A DNA stretch of 29,452 nucleotides from CAYFPS01 sp964345075 (GTDB lineage: Bacteria; CAIWAD01), in contig CAYFPS010000030.1 of assembly GCA_964345075.1 (NCBI GenBank), positions 1-29,452 on the forward strand, written 5' to 3'. Under the pieces are notes generated by a model that searched no databases, was not told where the DNA came from, and worked only from the letters and a program-made list of their open reading frames with translations. Shown in pieces: positions 14,885 through 22,439 of this stretch (positions are counted from its first letter, which is position 1; each line of letters starts with the position of its first letter). The position numbers were made by a program, and so were the translations under genes.

Positions 14885-16531
14885 TCAGTACGGGGAGTTC
14901 CGGTGTGCGTGCCCGTGACATTTCAGGGTACAGGTGCCCTCGTCCAGCGAAACTCGCTCGATGCGCTTTTCGCCATCTACCGGCTCGATCCAGGGCTGAT
15001 CCAGACGAATCAGGCCGGGGCCGTCTGCCGAACCATGAGGGTCGTGACACGCCGCGCAGCTGTATCCGCCACGCTCCAGGTGAAAGTTGTGCCAGCGCCA
15101 GCCGCCACTGTAGATGCGGCTTTCCTTGTGACACATGAAACAGAGTGCGTTTTCTTCGGGCGACCCACTCTGGAAGGGGCTCTCATTCCAGGCGGCCTTG
15201 AGCAGGTGTGGCTGACTGGAACCGTGGGGCCCTTGCGGTCCGTCGGGATCGTCGTTTCCGTGACAGTCGCTGCAGGTCATGGTGCCGATCGTGCTCCACT
15301 CCTCTTTCAGGCTGGGCACGTGCCCACCCGTTCCCGCAGCCATGATCGGATGGTAGGAACGGTTGGCCAGATCGAAGTCGGCAGCAACATCCCGCTGTCC
15401 GGGCATGGCTAGCGTGCTGAAACCATGGCACTTCAGGCAGACTTCGTATTCGTGATCGGCGCGGCTCTTTTCCATACCCAGCCGGTCCACACCGCTGGCG
15501 CCTTCCATGGATGAAGGAAGCGTGCTGCTCACCGACTCTTCGGCCACCGCGTGTACGTTATGGCAGTCGCTGCACTGCACGCCGCGGTTTTCCTTTGTTC
15601 CCGCCAGAAAGCCGATGAAGCCGCCCTCGTCGGCATCCGCAAAGGGACTGCCACTATGGAAGCCCACCGGATGCACGAATTCCTTGCGGAAGACTTCGCG
15701 CAGATCCTTGTTCGCCGGAACCTCGCGCGGGTCGTCCTTGAGGCCGTCGTGGCAACGGAAGCAGAGGCTGTTCTGATCGTCGATCAGCAGCTTGTCGTGT
15801 GCGGGTGTCGCATGAATGCTGTGACACTGCGAGCAGGAAAGGTGCCGCATTTCAGCCAGCACCGGATTATCCGGATTGGCATGAACGGAATGAGCCCAGC
15901 CTTCCAGCTGATGGCATTCCAGACAGATCTTTCCTGATTCGGCTGTAACACGAAGGAAGCTGCCCTGGCTGTTGTCGTGAGCATCATGACAGGTGGAGCA
16001 GCGGATGCGGCCGTCGCGTACGGTCATGCCGGTCTTGAGGCTGTCGGGAATTTGCAGCTCGCCGCTGCCAGTATCAAACAGGAAGAGATGCGTGTTCACA
16101 TGATCTCCGCTGCCTGCGCCCAGCTCGCCCAGTTCGAATTCACGACCCAGGCTGCGCGCGGGATCCGGCGGAAAGGCGCGCGCCACGCTGCCGTCGTGGC
16201 AGGCCAGACAGAGCTGGCTGGTCGGGTCGGCCGGAAAGCCAGACTCTTCAGCTTCCAGTTTTGCGCCCATGGGAAAGGGCCCGCGAGCCAGGTCGTGATC
16301 CCAGAGCGGAATCAGCTCCTCGTGAACACGCGGTCCATGGCAAACGCGACAGAGCACGCGCTCGGCCAGACTGTCGCCGGGCATGACTTCGCCCGACCAC
16401 TGGGTCAGGTTGTGCGGCGTGTCCAGAATGCGGCTGGCCAGGAGCTTTTCTTCACTTGCCTGTGAGGTGCCGGCCAGCGCGGCAAGCAGCAGCAGGGCTG
16501 CCAGTTTCAGATGCTTGTTTCGGCCTGCCAT
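14885..16531 (-). CDS. Exported dodecaheme c-type cytochrome
   Basis: 548 aa from MAGRNKH (ATG at 16531, overlapping the barrel gene's stop by one base). A signal peptide ends near TSQAS, with no lipobox. There are eleven CXXCH sites (residues 61, 108, 178, 203, 233, 257, 320, 365, 420, 464, 492) plus a CX3CH (CTLKCH, 534) only nine residues from the C-terminus: twelve c-type hemes. Many sites come in pairs of the doubled-CXXCH type (CSQCHSIH then CFRCH; CSDCHNVH then CLKCH; CSDCHG then CFMCH). It is translationally coupled to the outer-membrane barrel gene, which points to a porin-cytochrome complex where it would sit in or on the periplasmic or outer face. It is the last gene of the operon. 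The acceptor or donor outside the cell is unknown. Confidence 0.9.
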   Translation of the reverse strand: MAGRNKHLKLAALLLLAALAGTSQASEEKLLASRILDTPHNLTQWSGEVMPGDSLAERVLCRVCHGPRVHEELIPLWDHDLARGPFPMGAKLEAEESGFPADPTSQLCLACHDGSVARAFPPDPARSLGREFELGELGAGSGDHVNTHLFLFDTGSGELQIPDSLKTGMTVRDGRIRCSTCHDAHDNSQGSFLRVTAESGKICLECHQLEGWAHSVHANPDNPVLAEMRHLSCSQCHSIHATPAHDKLLIDDQNSLCFRCHDGLKDDPREVPANKDLREVFRKEFVHPVGFHSGSPFADADEGGFIGFLAGTKENRGVQCSDCHNVHAVAEESVSSTLPSSMEGASGVDRLGMEKSRADHEYEVCLKCHGFSTLAMPGQRDVAADFDLANRSYHPIMAAGTGGHVPSLKEEWSTIGTMTCSDCHGNDDPDGPQGPHGSSQPHLLKAAWNESPFQSGSPEENALCFMCHKESRIYSGGWRWHNFHLERGGYSCAACHDPHGSADGPGLIRLDQPWIEPVDGEKRIERVSLDEGTCTLKCHGHAHRNSPY

Positions 16532-18357
16532 TACCAGAGTTCCCTCACCACATGTACCCATGCCTGTGTATCACGGTCGCCGAAGTCTTCCGCCATGCCC
16601 GTGAAGCGCAGATCGGCACTCAGACTGAGCTTGTTCATCTCAACTTCTGCGTAAGAGCGGAGCCAGATGCGTTCGTCAAAATCATCCTGCTCCGGACGCC
16701 ACACACCCTGCAGGTTGAAGGCCATCACGCGGGTCGGCTGCCAACGCAGACGGGCGGCGTAGCGGGTCTCCAGCTCGATCGGGTCTTCTTCCACCAGATG
16801 TGATACAAACATGGCGCTAAGTTCGGCCCGCAGACGGCCACCCCGCCATCCGGTCCAGACTTCGTTGGCCAGCGTGTTACGCAGCGTGTCTTCGCTGAAC
16901 ATCAGGTGCGTGCCTACATGGCGGCGCCAGTCGATGCGATGACCCATCCGCCAGGCCTTCTCGGGAAAGAGCGTCGTGCCCAGACCGAGCAGGTTGTCGG
17001 CCTCTACCTGATTTTGCTTCGTGTCAGCAGGAAAGAGATCGACATCACGCATATGGAACAGTTCGGCAGAAACGCGTTCACGGAAGGTGATCGAAAGCCA
17101 GCTGTTCAGGTCAACCGGCTGCAGGAGTTCAAACTCGCCCTTGCCCAGCCAGCCCTTGCCGTAGCGCAGGCTCTGCATGAAGCCACCACCCAGAAAACCG
17201 CTGAGTGAGAGCTGCCGCTTAAGGTGCAGCGAGTGCAGAAACCAGCGCTTCCAGATGGGTTGTTCGCTGCTGGATCGATCTACCTGGCCGACGCGGGCCA
17301 GCGGCTTCCAGTCCCAGACGGTAGAAAGCAGCACCGTGCGGCGGTGGATCCAGTCTACCTCGTCCTTTTCGGCCCTCTCATTGTCGGCGCGAAGTTCCAG
17401 CCCCAGCGGCTCGAGGTACATCCAGCGATAGCTGATGTTGGCGTGCTGGTGATAGATCTTTTGCTCTTCGACTTCCGTGTAGTCGGCGCCGGCATTGGGC
17501 GAGATGCGCTGCCGCTCACCCAGCTGATAGCGCAGCCGGTTTTCACCCACCACGCGCTTGACGCCTTCACGGTAGAGGTAGGTGTTGTGACTGGAAAGGT
17601 GCGCGCCACCGGGCAGGCGGCCACCCATGGCCAGACCACCCAGGTTGCGCTGAAGGTCGAAGTCAAGACTGTCGGCCAGACCGTACCATGCGCTCTCGCC
17701 CCAGGCGCGTATCACAAACTGATCGAGGAATGGAAGGCGCTGTTCAATCTCGGCCCGCATGAAACTGTGATCACTCTCCTCGTCCTCGTTCATCACAAGA
17801 CGATTGCCGGCTGTCAGCGAGAGGCTTGTGTGACGGAAGGGGTGAGCGTTGATTGAAAGGCCTGCAATCAAGTCACGCCGGCGCAGGCTGTCCACCATGA
17901 AGGTGTTGGGCTGACGCCAGCCGTAGCGGGCAAAGCCTCCCACCTGCAGGGCGTGATTCAACTGCCATGTAACACGGCCATCGATTTCCGGCGTCCAGAT
18001 CCGCTGCTCATAAAGGCTGTTCTGCGCCAGTGTGGCGCCGGTCTTCAGGTTGTAGCTCAGCTTGCCCAGCGAAAAGGGAACGCCCAGCTTGCCGTGCGCG
18101 CCGATGATCAGGCGACCGGTATGCAGCATCAGGTTGTCGTTATAGTAGCCCGCTTCGCTGGAATCACTCATCCACATGGTGCTGTGATCAATCCAGCCAT
18201 CAAGCGCAAAGGAGCTGGAGGGCTGATAAGCCAGCGAAGGCAGTTTCAGCCGGGGCATTTTCCAGTCGGGCAGCTTGTCCTTGAGGCCGGCCGAAAGGGT
18301 TGCCGGAAGCATCAGGCAAAGGACCAGAAGGCCCGTCAGCATCGAACGCATCTTCAT
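16531..18357 (-). CDS. Large outer-membrane beta-barrel, putative porin of a porin-cytochrome conduit
   Basis: 608 aa with a signal peptide (MKMRSMLTGLLVL, cut near TLSA). The rest is almost continuous amphipathic strands (LQVGGFARYGW, LSLTAGNRLVM, LRADNERAEKD, LRAELSAMFVSHL, LSLSADLRFTGM) and ends in Trp (VVRELW), as outer-membrane barrels do. I see no named family. Length and strand density would suit a barrel of 20 or more strands, the size class of MtrB/PioB and the Geobacter Omb porins. It is wedged between a lipoprotein (4-nt ATGA overlap) and a 12-heme cytochrome (1-nt overlap), so the role as the sheath of a heme wire across the outer membrane is inferred from context. Confidence 0.75.
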   Translation of the reverse strand: MKMRSMLTGLLVLCLMLPATLSAGLKDKLPDWKMPRLKLPSLAYQPSSSFALDGWIDHSTMWMSDSSEAGYYNDNLMLHTGRLIIGAHGKLGVPFSLGKLSYNLKTGATLAQNSLYEQRIWTPEIDGRVTWQLNHALQVGGFARYGWRQPNTFMVDSLRRRDLIAGLSINAHPFRHTSLSLTAGNRLVMNEDEESDHSFMRAEIEQRLPFLDQFVIRAWGESAWYGLADSLDFDLQRNLGGLAMGGRLPGGAHLSSHNTYLYREGVKRVVGENRLRYQLGERQRISPNAGADYTEVEEQKIYHQHANISYRWMYLEPLGLELRADNERAEKDEVDWIHRRTVLLSTVWDWKPLARVGQVDRSSSEQPIWKRWFLHSLHLKRQLSLSGFLGGGFMQSLRYGKGWLGKGEFELLQPVDLNSWLSITFRERVSAELFHMRDVDLFPADTKQNQVEADNLLGLGTTLFPEKAWRMGHRIDWRRHVGTHLMFSEDTLRNTLANEVWTGWRGGRLRAELSAMFVSHLVEEDPIELETRYAARLRWQPTRVMAFNLQGVWRPEQDDFDERIWLRSYAEVEMNKLSLSADLRFTGMAEDFGDRDTQAWVHVVRELW

Positions 18358-19394
18358 GGCTTCGTCACCTCGCTCAGCGCTTCCTGCGGCTGATAGTGGA
18401 AAACATCCACGCGCCGGTTGTACTGGTTTGCCACATAGATGCGATTACCATCGCCATGCAGGGCGCCCGGCAGCAGGAAGTCGTGTTCGCCACGGCCTGT
18501 ATCACCAAACCAGTAGAGCAGGGCCCCACTGCTGCTGAAGACCTGAATGCGATTGAAGGCCGCATCGCTGATGTAGATGTGATCTTCCTCGTCCAGCGCC
18601 AGGCCCTTGGGGAACATCATTCCACCGGGCGCGCGGTCGTATACGCCAAAGGATGCAAGCGGCTTCAGATTTCCATCAAAGGACTGCACCCTGTGATTCA
18701 AGGCATCCAGAACCCAAAGGGTGCCGTCGCTTGATTCCGCGACAGCCACCGGATGAATGAACTGACCCGGGCCACTTCCACTTTCACCCAGCGTTGACAG
18801 GTGATCGCCCTTTCCATCGAAGATCTCGATCAGGTGGCGGCCTGTATCACAGACAAAGAGCTTTTCGCCGTTCCAGAGCATCTGGCCCGGGCGCTTCCAG
18901 GGTGCCGGGGCTTCAAGCCTGCCCGAGACCAATCCGAGTCGATTGATCAGGAAGACCTCGCCCTTGCCCGAATCACTGATCACGAGCCCGGCGGGAATCC
19001 GCTCGACGCCGGTCGGGGTGGCCAGTTCGGCGGGTTCCAGCACTCCGACGCTGCCGTCCGGCTGGGCAATCAACACACGGCCCAGATCGCCATCGCAGAT
19101 ATAGCCGACACCATCGGTATCAATGTGAATGTCTGTCGGCCTCGCGAGCCGGGGAAGCTCAGGCGCCCCGACAATCATGCGCGCCATGCCGGCGGGAAGC
19201 CCGGTCAGTCGCTCTTTCCACGACTGCGCCTTTTCCGGGGCCTGCATGGCCGGCAGACTGGTTTCCTGCACAAAGAGTGTGTCCGATCCGTCCGCGACCA
19301 GAACTCGCTCATGCATGACCTTAACCGTTGAACATCCGGCCAGAAGCGCGCTCGCCAGAAGTACCGAGCAGGCCTGAAGAATTCGCTGCTTCAT
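18354..19394 (-). CDS. NHL-repeat beta-propeller lipoprotein
   Basis: 346 aa. The lipobox LLAGC places the lipidated cysteine at residue 21. The mature protein is a run of NHL-type repeats typical of a six-bladed propeller: RPTDIHIDTDGVGYICD, THPTG-like TPTGVERI, RPGQMLWNGEKLFVCDTGRHLI, HPVAVAESSDGTLWVLDALNHRV, FPKGLALDEEDHIYISDAAFNRI and GNRIYVANQYNRRVDVF. It contains no heme sites. Propellers of this class are usually binding scaffolds. Position between the 18-heme cytochrome and the barrel, with 4-nt ATGA overlaps on both sides, suggests it holds the outer-membrane part of the conduit together, which is inference. Confidence 0.88.
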   Translation of the reverse strand: MKQRILQACSVLLASALLAGCSTVKVMHERVLVADGSDTLFVQETSLPAMQAPEKAQSWKERLTGLPAGMARMIVGAPELPRLARPTDIHIDTDGVGYICDGDLGRVLIAQPDGSVGVLEPAELATPTGVERIPAGLVISDSGKGEVFLINRLGLVSGRLEAPAPWKRPGQMLWNGEKLFVCDTGRHLIEIFDGKGDHLSTLGESGSGPGQFIHPVAVAESSDGTLWVLDALNHRVQSFDGNLKPLASFGVYDRAPGGMMFPKGLALDEEDHIYISDAAFNRIQVFSSSGALLYWFGDTGRGEHDFLLPGALHGDGNRIYVANQYNRRVDVFHYQPQEALSEVTKP

Positions 19395-21499
19395 GGCTGC
19401 ACCCGCTTGTCTGGATTGTGGTAGTAGCGGTATTTCCAGAGCGCCTTCTCCTGATGGCAGTCGGCGCAGCTGGTTTCCGTGCTTGCCTGACGCAGGAAGG
19501 TCTCGGCTCCGTCAGCCGAATCTTCCCCGTGTGCGTGATGCGGATTGTGGCAGCTGGTGCAGTCCACACGGCCAAGAACCGCGCCCTGTCCATCGGCCGT
19601 ATACACGGGCATGCCTGATCCGTCCTGCCGGCCTTCGCCGGAAACTGTCATCACATCCTGCGGGTGAGCCCAGGCGGCAGGATGCACGACGCTGGCGCCG
19701 CTGTTGCTATGGCAGGAGAGGCAATGCCGCGCGCCTGCAGACCAGTTGGCCGGGTTGGCTTCGTGGGATGCTGGATCCATGCCGGCCACCAATTCGCCCA
19801 GCTCTGCGTCGTTCAGGCTGGTGGCGAGTAGCGCCCAGGCGCTTTCCGCGCCATGTGTGCTGTGGCAGTTTGAGCAGGCACTTGTACCCGCATCGGCAGG
19901 GCCCAGATCGTGTCCGGAGCCAAGCACCGCGGCCTGATCTTCGTGGCAGCTCTTGCAAAGTCCCGCATCGCGATTATCCATCAGCAGGAAGCTGCTGGCC
20001 TCGTTGCCTTCGCGATCATCGCGCGACCAGACGTGACCGGCCGGGCTCCAGTGATGAGGATCATGGCAACTCTCGCAGCCGATCAGAAGACTCTGCTCCG
20101 CTTGCTGATCCTTTGCCGCCACTGTTTCCTTGCTATTGGCAGACAGGGCGGGAAGACCCCACTCGCGCTTGTGCCCCACAAGCAGCGGATGTCCAAATTC
20201 GCCCAGTCCGGTAGCTCCGTGATCCCCAGCGGCATCATGGCAGGAGAGACACAGGCTGCTGAAAGCGCTGGTGGTCTTGTCCTGATGACCGTCTGCAAAG
20301 GCCTCGGCCTCGTGGGTGTTGTGGCAGCTCGTGCACTGGGTCTTGCCGGGCACATCCCATGATGATGCGTTGTGATCGCTGAGCAGCGCGTCGGATTGAT
20401 CCCGGTGGCAGGCCGTGCAGAGCTGGCTGTTCTCGTCATCCGGCAAGCGCAGGAAGCTGTTCAGGGCGTTGCCCTCTTCGTTGCCCTGGCCGTGTGTCAC
20501 ACCAGATGCCATGCTCCAGCGGTGCGGATCATGACAGGTAAGACAGTTCATCTTGCCCGACTCAAGCGGCAAGCGGTGATCCACGGCTTCGCTAATAACT
20601 TCATCCACCGGGTGGCCATGATCGGCCCAGGCCTTTTCAGCGGCCACACCATCGGTGCTGTGACACGTAACACAAAGACCACTGGCACCATCCGTCGATG
20701 CAACCGGCGACAAGGCCGGTCCGCTGGCCTCATGGGTTACATGACAAGAGGCGCAGGCATCAGCCTTGCCGGCGCTAAAGTCCTGACCAGGAATCTGCCA
20801 GCTGCCGTGTTCGGCGCGCAAATCGTGATCGCTTGAAACAAGGTCAAACTGGTCTTCGTGGCAACTCTTGCAGAGCTCGGTCCGGTCGTGACCGCGGGTC
20901 AACTTTAGCGAGCTGGCACTGTGCATCTGATGGCAGGTCAGGCATTCAACCGTCGTTGTGGAGGCGGAGTTGCCGGCAAGGGCAAAGGGCAGTGCGCCTT
21001 CCAACTCCACATGAATCGGATGACTCTGCTCTTCCAGGGCATGGTCGGCGTGGCAGTTCAGGCAGAGTGTCGACTGGACGTGATCCTGCCGGACAAAGGG
21101 GCTGAAGGCGTACTGCCGTTCCATGTGTGTCGCATGCGGCGTGTGACACGTGCCGCAATAGACCTGGCCGTTGGCGTCCAGTGGCAGTTCGCTTGCCCGC
21201 GTGGCCTCATCCATTTCCGTCATGTGCGCGTGCGCGTCCTCTTTTATGAAGTAGCGGCGCGAATCGCTCACATAGGCATCATGACAGGACCAGCACATGC
21301 GCTCACCGGCGACGCGGGCCTCCTGTCCGTCAATCTCTTTGGGGTGGGCTTCAGGCTCGAGTGTGGCATTAAGCTTCTCGTAGCCGTCACCCCAGGAGAT
21401 ATGGCAGATCACGCATTCCTTGGAGCGGTCACGCTTATGCTGCGCGCTCGCATCCACGGCCATGATCGCCAGCAATCCGATGATCAGGAAAGTTCTCAT
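19391..21499 (-). CDS. Exported 18-heme c-type cytochrome with repeated tetraheme modules
   Basis: 702 aa from MRTFLII (ATG at 21499, 4-nt overlap with the preceding gene). Signal peptide to about residue 20. Eighteen CXXCH sites at residues 29, 69, 115, 146, 186, 210, 249, 276, 319, 361, 389, 417, 475, 515, 542, 593, 647 and 678. Hemes 5-8, 9-12 and 13-16 follow one pattern: CxxCH(D/Q)xH, then LCxxCHxDQ with a following (S)DH/GH, then CxxCHxTH(E/G)A, then CxxCH and an HP-containing stretch. Hemes 1-4 fit loosely, and 17-18 look like half a module, so the protein is about 4.5 copies of a tetraheme unit. The HP histidines are candidate distal ligands. It probably forms a long periplasmic or extracellular wire with the neighbouring barrel and 12-heme cytochrome. 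Confidence 0.92.
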   Translation of the reverse strand: MRTFLIIGLLAIMAVDASAQHKRDRSKECVICHISWGDGYEKLNATLEPEAHPKEIDGQEARVAGERMCWSCHDAYVSDSRRYFIKEDAHAHMTEMDEATRASELPLDANGQVYCGTCHTPHATHMERQYAFSPFVRQDHVQSTLCLNCHADHALEEQSHPIHVELEGALPFALAGNSASTTTVECLTCHQMHSASSLKLTRGHDRTELCKSCHEDQFDLVSSDHDLRAEHGSWQIPGQDFSAGKADACASCHVTHEASGPALSPVASTDGASGLCVTCHSTDGVAAEKAWADHGHPVDEVISEAVDHRLPLESGKMNCLTCHDPHRWSMASGVTHGQGNEEGNALNSFLRLPDDENSQLCTACHRDQSDALLSDHNASSWDVPGKTQCTSCHNTHEAEAFADGHQDKTTSAFSSLCLSCHDAAGDHGATGLGEFGHPLLVGHKREWGLPALSANSKETVAAKDQQAEQSLLIGCESCHDPHHWSPAGHVWSRDDREGNEASSFLLMDNRDAGLCKSCHEDQAAVLGSGHDLGPADAGTSACSNCHSTHGAESAWALLATSLNDAELGELVAGMDPASHEANPANWSAGARHCLSCHSNSGASVVHPAAWAHPQDVMTVSGEGRQDGSGMPVYTADGQGAVLGRVDCTSCHNPHHAHGEDSADGAETFLRQASTETSCADCHQEKALWKYRYYHNPDKRVQP

Positions 21500-22425
21500 T
21501 CTGGAATCTCGAACCTGTGAACGCGGCTGCCCCGGCAGTCTACGACCCACCATGAATCACCACAGCAGCTGATAGCTGTTGGTCCCTCAAGGGTCCAGGG
21601 CTGGCCGTCAACCAGAACCGGGCCCCAGCTGTCTGCATATTCGTCGTAGGCCTGAATTCGACCGGTAAATGAATCCGTCACCAGCGTGCCCCGGCCATTC
21701 CAGCAGGAACAGGCGCCCTTGGGGCGGAAGAGGTGATCGCCGTCAGCCCCGAAGCTTCCAACCATGCGATCGAAGTTCCCCAGCGGCGTGATCGCCTGAA
21801 CGCGTCCGTTGAGCACATCAATCACCATGAAGGACTTGAGGTGGCGGGCCAGAATGCCGGGATACTTGAACTCTTCCACTCGATCGCCCGCACTCCCCTC
21901 GGGAAGCTCCATGTTCTTCATGCTGGCCATCGGGCGAATCTTGTTCGCGTCGCGCCCAACCGCCTTGATCAGACCGCCATCGTGTGATACAAAGAGCATG
22001 CGGTGGTTGTCGTTGTCGCTGACAACAAGCTTGTCCTTGAAGGCGAGCACGTCTACTGGATCACAAATGGCCGGAAGCTCAATCTGGTTGACAAGGCGGC
22101 CATCCAGTGTCAGCTCGAAGATGGCGTGGGCATCGGGGTCGCTGACCCAGAGCCTGTCATCCATAATGTCCACGCCAACCGGATTGACAAACTCGGGCAG
22201 GGTGATTGTATCACGCAGGCGGGCCTGCATGTCGAGCACCACGATGCGGCGATTCAGTCCGTCCGCCACAAATGCCCAGGCGCGGCTATCGACCGCAAGA
22301 TCCGTGGGGTAGCTCAGACCTTCGCCATAGCTTGCCAGCACCCGCGCGTTGACAGGCTCTGCCGCCTGTGCCGATGAAAGGCAAAGCGCGACAAAGGCAA
22401 GGAGAGTGCAAAGACCTTGTCTCAT
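21496..22425 (-). CDS. Exported NHL-repeat beta-propeller protein, cysteine-containing
   Basis: 309 aa from MRQGLCTLL (ATG at 22425, GGAG at 7 nt). An in-frame ATG at 22440 that overlaps the previous stop is the alternative. A signal peptide ends near AQAAEP and there is no lipobox. Blades are visible as YPTDLAVDSRAWAFVADGLNRRI, NPVGVDIMDDRLWVSDPDAHAI, DPVDVLAFKDKLVVSDNDNHRM and FKYPGILARHLKSFMVIDVLNGRV. Unlike its lipoprotein paralogue it keeps six cysteines in the mature part, five of them in the last third (ACSCW, SCCGD, VVDCRG), which could form disulfides or bind a metal. It follows the fused b/c cytochrome and precedes the 18-heme cytochrome, overlapping it by 4 nt. A scaffold or docking role is inferred. 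Confidence 0.85.
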   Translation of the reverse strand: MRQGLCTLLAFVALCLSSAQAAEPVNARVLASYGEGLSYPTDLAVDSRAWAFVADGLNRRIVVLDMQARLRDTITLPEFVNPVGVDIMDDRLWVSDPDAHAIFELTLDGRLVNQIELPAICDPVDVLAFKDKLVVSDNDNHRMLFVSHDGGLIKAVGRDANKIRPMASMKNMELPEGSAGDRVEEFKYPGILARHLKSFMVIDVLNGRVQAITPLGNFDRMVGSFGADGDHLFRPKGACSCWNGRGTLVTDSFTGRIQAYDEYADSWGPVLVDGQPWTLEGPTAISCCGDSWWVVDCRGSRVHRFEIPE

Positions 22426-22439
22426 CCTTTCACTCCGCA

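Noticed and set aside
14331..15134. Longer 267-codon form of the phage-like gene starting at 15134
   Set aside because: It would overlap the end of the 12-heme cytochrome and read through its terminator; the added residues are not conserved-looking.
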